From NCBI GenBank assembly GCA_034008185.1, contig CM067085.1:78728275-78792274 (forward strand): DNA of 64,000 nt. The letters run 5' to 3'. Origin of the DNA: Gorsachius magnificus (lineage: Eukaryota; Chordata; Aves; Pelecaniformes; Ardeidae). This document shows positions 56,470-64,000 of this stretch, piece by piece (positions within the stretch are counted from its first letter, which is position 1; each line of letters begins with the position of its first letter). The notes below the pieces were generated by a model. The model did no database searches. It worked only from the letters and a program-made list of their open reading frames with translations, and had not been told where the DNA came from. The translations under genes and the position numbers were made by a program.

Positions 56470-58934
56470 AAGCTATATATATATGTTGCGCTGTGTTAAG
56501 AGGAGCCGAAGGTTGCTTTTGGCTGTGCAATCTGTGCTGTTTCTGAGCAGGCTGAGTGCTGCTGGTGCCTGTGGCAGCCTCTCCGACTGTCCCACTCAGC
56601 GTGTGCCTCCCGACCCTCGTGATGATGAACCGCAGCAGGAGCTCCCTCCCTGTCCTTGCTGTGACCGGGTGCCTGGATTTGGGGGCTGGCTTGCATGTTC
56701 CAGCATAGCGGCTCTGCCAGATGTGACCACAGGAGTGGCCAGTGTTCCGAGCCTCCTGAAGCAGGGAAGAGCTGGCATTTGTACCTTCCACCATTTCCAA
56801 GGGCTAAGCAGGGAACTGGCTGACTGGGAGAAGCCAACTGAAAAGGCGTTGTCTGCTCCAGGAGGCTGGTGGGACTGCGCGAATGCCGGTGGTCTTTGCC
56901 ATGAACCAGTTCTCCTCAGCTGAGGAGCTGAACGGTTCTGTCGATTCAATCCCATCCCTTCAAAAGGCAGGAACAAAATTGCCATTATAACGTTTTTGGC
57001 AAAGCAAAACGTTTTCATTTGCTGGCGAGCGTTTGACTCGTGGGCAGCCATTAGGATGTCAAAGAAAGAGGCTTCGCTAGTCAAATGCCGCTGCCTTACC
57101 AGCCCGCGTTACCCTGATGATGAAGTGCTCCGGCGACAGAAGTCACCTTCTGTGTTCAGCTGAGCTCAACTGGAATCGTGCTCTGTAGCTGTGCCGTGAA
57201 GTGACTCTGAAGACGTTGCGGGTGCAGAGCTGTGCCGCTGTATTTCAAGCGGTAATAAAAACTCGCCGGATAAATTGAAGGAGTGTGGCTTTTCGTTGCG
57301 GCAAGTTGGGACTGTATAAGCAACTCTGTCATTGTGCTAAGGCAGCAGATGCAGTCGGTGTCTGGAGGAAATGGTTCATGGCCCAGTGATGCTTCCCAAG
57401 GGATGCAGCCGGGAAACAAAGACACTGGGGCCCCTGGGGTGGGAGTAACACTGGCGGGGCGGGCGAGGGAAGCAGGAGGATCAGACAATGGGAGAGAGCA
57501 CGGAGAAAGGTGCAATGCAAGCAGAAAAAACCCTTTGCCGTGCCTCATGCTCACTCTTGTACTCAAAGCTATGGGAGGAAAAGCGATAGCTGGGCAAGAG
57601 CCCCGTACTGATGGCCAGCAGAGCATGCCGGGAGGATGCTGCAGCCCTGCAGCCCCTGTCTCTGCAGCAAAGGAGGAGCAAAGCCATCATCAGTACGGAC
57701 GTGGACTGCAGGGGTCTGATCCAAGATCTGCATGCCCCGAGAGCTGTGTCCGGTGGGTCCCCAGAGCAGGGGAAGGCCCTCACCCCACATGGGGAGCCAC
57801 GACCCGCTGGGACAGGGCGCCGTCGGACGCCGGGCAGGTTGCTCGTTGCACAAGCATGTTAAAGCTGACCCCGGCAAAGCGAATGCCAACGGGGTGTTAC
57901 GGGCGTATTTCGGTCCCTGAGCAACCAGCCCTGAGAATACCTGAGTGCGGGTGCCCTGAGTGTGAAGCACAACCTGGCTGGGGGCAGCGGTAGGGGAGCA
58001 GGGTGCTCCCCCCGGGGGCTGCACCCTGAGGGTTTAGCCCCCTTGGCTTTGCATCAGGTGACCCCATCTCTGCTGCGCTGCTGCCAAGGAGCCAATACAT
58101 TTTAAGAAAATCACTGCAAGATAAAGGTGTAACAAATAAAGATGCTGCTAAGCGTTACTTGCAGCTATCACCTAGAGATTTAAAAAAAAAAAAGTGAAAC
58201 AAAGCTGGTTTTGCTGGAAGGGGTCAGAATTTCTGCACTACTCCTCCACCCCCGCTGTGTTTCTTGCCTCCCCGTCGCCTGCTGACCTGCTCCGGGGAGC
58301 AAAGCTGTGGCTGCTGCGACGCCTGCTGAGGCCGGGGCTGCTCCCTGCAAGGAGGAGAGAGAAATTGGAGGAGACAGCGCCAAAGGGAGGGGAAGAACAT
58401 GGGCTGGGGGAAGGCAGCAGGGGATAAACCAGCCCCTCGAAGCAGGATTTGTCCCGTGCCGAGGGTAAGGTCACCTTTCCTTTGACTCGAGCGGGTGTTG
58501 GGGCGTGTGTGTCGAGCCCAGAAACCGGTGCCTGCCGCCCTGGGTCTTCTCACGGACAGTCGTGGTGTCCTCTGCTGCCCCACAATTTGCAATATCTATT
58601 TTCTTATTCACATAAACTCATGCTCTTGCTGTCCTTAGGGAATTTCACTCAAATAAGCATTGAGCTAATTTACCCTCCTTCAAATCCGTAAGCGCAAACA
58701 CCTTTGCTGTAGTTTTTCTGCTACTGGGATCTCTGTGTTCCTCGCTTCGGCTGGGTCCTTTTTTTAAGAAGTTAATAAACCTGTCGCTACTGGCCCATTG
58801 CCTCTCTGTAGAACATTTTTTTTTTTTTGTTCCTGGCATCCCTTTCATAACCGGTTTGCATATTAGCACCGTTCGTTAGCATCCAGCCAGCTTTCCTCTT
58901 TGGTATTACCGTGCAAGGCGCTTTCCTTTGTGGT
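56470..58934. other. unique non-coding DNA
   Basis: A medium-GC block. Frames on both strands of up to 236 codons (57283-57993) lack domains and overlap antisense frames. No exon called. Confidence 0.4.
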
Positions 58935-59074
58935 ACCTGGAAACATTCCAGGCCAGGTTGGATGGGGCTGTGAGCAACCTGATCTGGTTAGCAGTGTCCT
59001 GCTCACTGCAGGGGGGTTGGACTAGATGACCTCTAGGGGTCCCTTCCAACCCAAAACATTCTATGATTCTATGA
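58935..59074 (+). mobile_element. CR1 LINE, 3' fragment (type B)
   Basis: 140 bp: AACATTCCAGGCCAGGTTGG through GATGACCTCTAGGGGTCCC to ATTCTATGATTCTATGA, with a well-preserved tail. Confidence 0.93.
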
Positions 59075-61727
59075 TAGACCTGAAGCTCGGTTCTCCTCCT
59101 GATGGGGGAGAAGATATCTGCAATCTGTGTTTTGTGTCTTGAGTCTCTTAAAAGGCCCAGAAATCCCCAATGCATTAACTTGTGGGTTTTCTGCCTTGGA
59201 GAATTAGGATGTCTTTGCATTACCGAGCAGGCAAAGATGGAGCAGCGCTTGATCAATAAGAGGCATTGCCAGAGGTCTGGTGTAGCCTGCCACAGCTGAC
59301 GGGGAGCATTGCTATAGGCTATGGGACTAGGGATATAAAATGTCAAATGACAGTAATAATTCATGCGTCCTGGGACGTATAAAACCAACAGCGTGTCGAT
59401 AGCTGTGGCACGCTCTGCGGAAAATATGCAGGATTTAGATGTTGGAGGAGCTTGTGTTTTATTTTAAACCACGCTTTCCTTGGTGAAATACAGACTTTCC
59501 CTGTTTGTTAAAAGCATTTATTTTCTGTTTCATGTTGCTACTTTTCTGTTAAGATTCTAAGAGCCGCGCGGCTCAAAAGGGGCCCTGAGATTCGAAAAGC
59601 AAAATATATGTATTTATTGAAGGAAAACACATAAAAGATTTATAAAAGAGAGGGTGCAATACTATTTAAGATTCATCGACCATTTCAGCATTCTTAAGAG
59701 TGTGTATGGTTCTCACATTGGCTTCACCAGGATGCGGACTTTGCTAGATGGGTTACCCAGGAGGTATCTGGCATTGCCTTAAAATGAGACTGATTCCAAC
59801 CCCTTTGTATTTCACTTGGAAAGCGGGAGGTCTTGTGAAATAAGAACTTCTCCGGTGTTCATCTTCTTAAAAAAAAAAAAATAGCTCAGGATAATTAATA
59901 TTGCTTGTCTTTTATGAAAAGAGACCAAAGAGGGTGACTTATTGCACCTGGGAGGGGGCAGCAGGCATCAGAAGAAAGACTCTGTCTGATAGATGTTCTC
60001 CTCCGTGCCACTATCGCGCTGCCGCTTGGGAACCTAAAAGCGATGACTGCTGGTTTACTGGCTAAGGCTCCCCCGAAAATTCTTCAGATGAAACTTTAAT
60101 GAGAGAAGGGGGGGGAAAAAAAGAAAGAAAGAAAAAAAAAAAAAATGATGTTCAAGCAGCCCCATTCTTCTGCTTTGAGCTGCGTGCTCCTGTGCATCTC
60201 AGCCGCGTGCTGCCAGGCCTCCATTGCTCTCAATCTGCCTGGAACTAGAAAAGCGAGACAGGGGAGTTGCATGTCACTCATGATTATAGGAATACAGGTA
60301 ATACTTCTGAAAGAATGTAAAATATTAACCAAAAAAAAACCCCAAAAAAATAAAAAAGGAAAAGCATCACAAAGAAACCGACCGCGCATTATTTAAACCT
60401 TCCCCCGCGAGAGGCTGAGGACTCCAACGCGTACGGATGGGCTGCTCTTCCATGTGACAGCAGTCCCTCCGCTTCACAGGTGCCCAGCACAGGCTCCCAG
60501 TTGCCTACCTGGGATTTTTTTTTAAGCTGCATGTGAAATAAAACATCTTAAATATAATTTCTGAGTTTTGAAGACCAGAAAGTGATTTTGGTGCAGTGGC
60601 CTGCACCTACGTAAACAGGCACCAGCAGATATTTCAGCACATCTTGCTGAAGCTAGGGTGAGACAGAGACGCTGATAAAAATAATAATAAAAAACATTAA
60701 GCCTGCTAACTGTCTGAGACCTATGAAAAGGGATGTCTTTGTTCCGAGGAGAACATCTCGGCTCGTTCTGCTCCTTCGGCTTGGGTTGGGGAGGATGTAT
60801 TTTACAGTCCTCCCATGGTACTTGGCAAATTTAAAGCTGTCACTGTTGATCTGGCTTCTCTTTGTATTAAAAGACTGTCTATGGTGTTTACATTCTGGGG
60901 AAAACCCTGCTATTTCTACTTATTGTATTTTCATTGTCTCGTCTCTTATGCCTGTACTGTTTGCCAGCAGCCGAGGGGCCACTTTGATGCTTGCTTTGAT
61001 GCCACGGTTTATCGTGTCGCACAGTTGAGCCCACGGTTTTTCCTTTCTAATCAGAGCCGGCATACTGGGTGGAGAAATAAATAAATAAATAACGCTTTTC
61101 GATGATTACGGTTATCTGATAGAGTCTGCATTTGTTATAGCTGCTGGGGTGCTGGAAACCGGTGTTTGTAAATACCTATATACAGATTCTGATTTGTTTT
61201 TTCAATCTCAGAGGTGGTTTTGCCCGTGTCTGTTCCTCACCCCTGGCCACTCATGCGAGCAGGCTCGCGTGCCGAGCAGCCAGCACCTCGGGAAGACACC
61301 GGCCTGCCTGTGTTACCTGGGTTATGTGCACGGCACAACCTACACCTTGTGCCCTCTTCTCGCTCTAAGGGCTTAGCATCCAATCAAGAAAAACACATGG
61401 CTCTTGATTTATCAATTCACCCAGGGAAGCGAGTAGCCAAAATAACCCCAGCGTTAATGCTGGCAGCGGGGACGGAAGGCAGCCCGGCTGGGTTTGAGCG
61501 TGCCGCGTGCTGCCCGCCTCCACCGCGCTGCTCTCGGAGCTACACGGTGTCGCCGTGGGTCCGAACAAGGCTGCCCTGTGCCTGCCGAAGGACTCGCTGC
61601 TGGCTCCCTTCTTTGCCCCATGCTCCGTTGGGGATGCCAGGCAGGACTTGAATCGTACCCACTCGGCTGTAGCGATTCCTTTTCTCCCTATGTCTCGCGG
61701 CCATTTGGGGACTGACGAGGAGCTGTT
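59075..61727. other. unique non-coding DNA
   Basis: Mostly AT-rich. It includes an A/GAAA-rich run at 60115-60145 and an (AAAT)n run at about 61072-61091. No exon or CR1 recognised. Confidence 0.4.
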
Positions 61728-61836
61728 CTGTTCCCATTTTACAGATGGAAAGGGAGAGACACTGAGAGACTGAGTGATGTGTCCAGGATGATGCAGCAAA
61801 TCAATGGGGGGGAAAAAAAAACCAACAAAACAGGGA
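61728..61836 (+). repeat. MIR-family SINE remnant
   Basis: TGTTCCCATTTTACAGATGG, then CACTGAGAGACTGAGTGATG and GATGCAGCAAATCAATGG, follow the order of the MIR core region (ACAGATG..GAGG..CAGC.AAT). This is an old amniote SINE, diverged but recognisable. Confidence 0.6.
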
Positions 61837-63065
61837 TCAAGCCACTCCATGCGGTTTAGGAGTGCCTTTAAGTGCCCCATGGGTTTTCTAGGGAAAGGCA
61901 TGCAGGTCCCCAAAGAGGCAGCTTCATCGCAGGAGTGCCCCTCCGTGATTTCTGCCAGATTATTGCTGTGAACAGTGGAGAAATGCAAAATGTATTATTC
62001 ATCTCTCCTACTCATAAAATCAATACCTATCAAAATACAAATACAATTTAAATCAAAGGGCACTTGTTGAGTGCAGATCCTACTAATTAGGTATGATTTC
62101 CCAACAATTTCTTAAATTATTTATCCGAGGGATGGGTAGCAGGCACTTTATGTGCCCCAGAGTGAATATTATAAACCTCTTGCCATGATACAGCAAATGT
62201 GAAATGTAGTGCAATGCAGTGTGATTTGTAACCTTGATGGACTAATGTAATATCAATAGACATCGATGTGTGCCAAAAAAAAAAAAATCTGTCTCATCAT
62301 AACATCTAACAAGATATGTCGAAAGCCAATAACCTTGTGAAATGGACCCGTATTGGGGAAGGATACAGATGGAGCTGCTAGGAATCAATTAAAAATGTAA
62401 TACCCACCTGCAATGGGACTTACTAAACCACCATCACCCCAAAAGAGCTTTACAGCACGCCTGGACGTTTGTCGTGATGAGCAGCTCCCTCCAGGCTGGC
62501 TGTTGGCTCTGTAAGCAATACTCCCGTAATATTTGCCCTTTGATTCTTACGCTGGTGCTGCTTCATCTAGCCCTATAGTCAACATCTAAACCGTATTTAT
62601 GCCATATCTAGTTAATCACGCTTTTAAAACCTGTAAAGAAGAGAGCCAATGGTTTTGAAGATTTTTGTGTACGAATTAGGAAGCAGCTCTCCCATGAAAC
62701 GAAAGGTTTACAATTGTCAGTCAATAATGTAGATCAATGCTCTTCAATTTTTAATCATAAGCATTTCTCTTATGCAGCTTCTTCGGATCTTAATTTTCAA
62801 ACGTACACTCCCATGCATACAGCAGATCTTAAGATTCCATCGCACCAGCCGTGCGCCGACTGAAAACCCTTGGTCCTGTCATATAGATGATAACTACTCG
62901 CCAAATTGTTTCTTATCAGTGATTCAAAACAGCAGTCTGAAATATTAGGTATGTTCTCTCCCCAGTTTTTAAAACAGGTGGCTTAAAAAAGTGAACATTT
63001 TATAATTTTATTTTTTCCTACATCAGGGTGCTGGGCCATCTTGCCTAGCCTGTGCTCTTACCTAG
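61837..63065. other. AT-rich unique non-coding DNA
   Basis: Repeat-free, strongly AT-rich from about 61980 to 63000. No open frames of note. By appearance it is a candidate for conserved non-coding sequence, which I cannot test here. Confidence 0.4.
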
Positions 63066-63127
63066 AAAGGTTGGACCAGGTGATCCTTGAGGTCCCTTCC
63101 AACCTGGGATTCTATCATTCTGTGATC
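63066..63127 (+). mobile_element. CR1 LINE, 3' terminus (third type)
   Basis: AAGGTTGGACCAGGTGATCC and GAGGTCCCTTCCAACCTGGG, then ATTCTATCATTCTGTGAT. Only about 60 bp, with a terminus differing from types A and B. Confidence 0.85.
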
Positions 63128-63738
63128 TGATGACAATTTAAGAGCCTAAACTAAATAGTTGAGCATGGAGCCGCTATGGCTTCAAAGGCAGCGCTACGTC
63201 AGAGGTGGAAGTAAAACCATCGGAGTAATCCAGAGCTTAAAATTTCCTCCTCATTGCCTTCCTCTCTAGCCTTAAAGGTGACCAGGATCCCAAGAAAGCC
63301 GTCAGGAGCCTGAGCAAAAAGCTGTAGCGGCCCAAAGCGCCTGGGTGTTTCCACTGTGCGGGCAGCCTGTGATCTTGCTGCACCGTCGGCAGTACTTAGG
63401 TGCAATTGTGCGACTGGGGATGGAAGGCAGAGCCTTAATTCAGAATTTCATGGCATTTTAAAGTACAAGTCAGAATTTTAATGGTATTTAAACCTTCCCC
63501 ATTAAGCTGCACAATAAGTGGCTTTCAGCTAGCGTTCTGCAAAATCCTTCCCGGTGGTCTGTGAAAGACACGGTTTGAAAGTCGGAGAGCTGGAGGTTGA
63601 ATGCTGGGTGCGTGGAAATGGCTCGTTGTGCCTGAGCTGATGGGAGGGATAAGGGAGCCTGAAGCAGCACTGCATTGAGGTATGGTGGGCTGATAAGGGT
63701 GGTAGAATACGCGTAAGAAAGCACGGCACGAGTACATG
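63128..63738. other. unique non-coding DNA
   Basis: Nothing recognisable as exon or repeat. Confidence 0.4.
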
Positions 63739-63812
63739 GCAGGGTTAGGGTAACGGTTGGACTTGATGACCTTAAAGGTCTTTTCCAACCTAAATGATTC
63801 CATGATTCTATA
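63739..63812 (+). mobile_element. CR1 LINE, 3' terminus (type A)
   Basis: GGGTAACGGTTGGACTTGAT followed by CTTAAAGGTCTTTTCCAACC and ATTCCATGATTCTAT. Heavily 5' truncated. Confidence 0.92.
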
Positions 63813-64000
63813 TGTTGGTTATATAGGATAAATTCACCTTCAATTATTCAGCTCTCCTGCTTGTATTTTTGTTGTTTTTAAGGAATGGATTGCTCTCTGG
63901 CAGGCATGAAAACAGAGTTCAATCCCTGACTGCTTAAGTTGCAAGTCCTAGCTGCACCAAGTGAAAACAGACAATCCTACCTTTAATGTTTTGTGGTTTG

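Noticed and set aside
57283..57993. 236-codon + strand frame
   Set aside because: No domain, antisense frames of similar length overlap it, and its start is arbitrary.

Overview
The window is vertebrate nuclear DNA, almost certainly from a bird. Nearly all recognisable interspersed repeats are CR1 LINE 3' ends with the avian-type ATTCTATGATT tail (at least eleven separable insertions in two main subfamily types). No SINE or LTR bursts are visible, and unique AT-rich sequence is broken by compact, extremely GC-rich islands. I see no supportable protein-coding exon. The only long reading frames with real protein similarity are decayed CR1 ORF2 fragments; other long frames lie in CpG islands, CR1 3' ends or simple repeats.

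The landmark is the microRNA gene MIR137 on the + strand. Its 102-nt hairpin lies at 34767-34868, the mature 3p arm at 34825-34847 and the 5p arm at 34789-34811. This identifies the locus as the MIR137 / MIR137HG neighbourhood, which in human lies upstream of and on the same strand as DPYD. No DPYD exon is visible here. Upstream of the hairpin are several GC-rich, CpG-dense islands (about 28.4-30.2, 30.5-30.7, 32.3-32.8 and 33.9-34.1 kb), and a last one follows it (34.86-35.4 kb). These are the likely promoter complex of the host lncRNA. Strong splice signals suggest two very short introns (34211-34356 and 34475-34609) directly upstream of the exon that would carry the hairpin.

Three local features bear on miR-137 control. 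(1) A perfect (ACC)12 microsatellite abuts the 5' base of the hairpin, the position held by the polymorphic VNTR in human MIR137; a (GGCA)4 run follows the 3' base. (2) Two expanded-spacing REST/NRSF elements (RE1), each with two perfect half-sites separated by 8 bp instead of 2 bp, lie 4.1 kb (30643-30669, + strand) and 2.1 kb (32648-32674, - strand) upstream. (3) Long G-runs on the transcribed-sense strand flank the gene.

Layout: 0-28 kb is unique non-coding DNA with CR1 copies, a 30-bp minisatellite (4.9-5.1 kb), a CpG-rich TATA-bearing segment (2.9-3.5 kb), an unexplained 135-bp foldback (7.27-7.41 kb), an Ig-switch-like pentamer array (11.2-11.5 kb), a nested CR1-in-CR1 (13.6-16.2 kb) and a CR1 whose truncated 5' end is a perfect snap-back palindrome (27.23-27.28 kb). 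28-35.4 kb is the MIR137 island complex. 35.4-64 kb is mostly unique, repeat-poor DNA of gene-desert type, with a paired E-box/CRE cluster at 41.4 kb, a few CR1 ends, small tandem repeats and remnants of much older SINE and LINE sequence.
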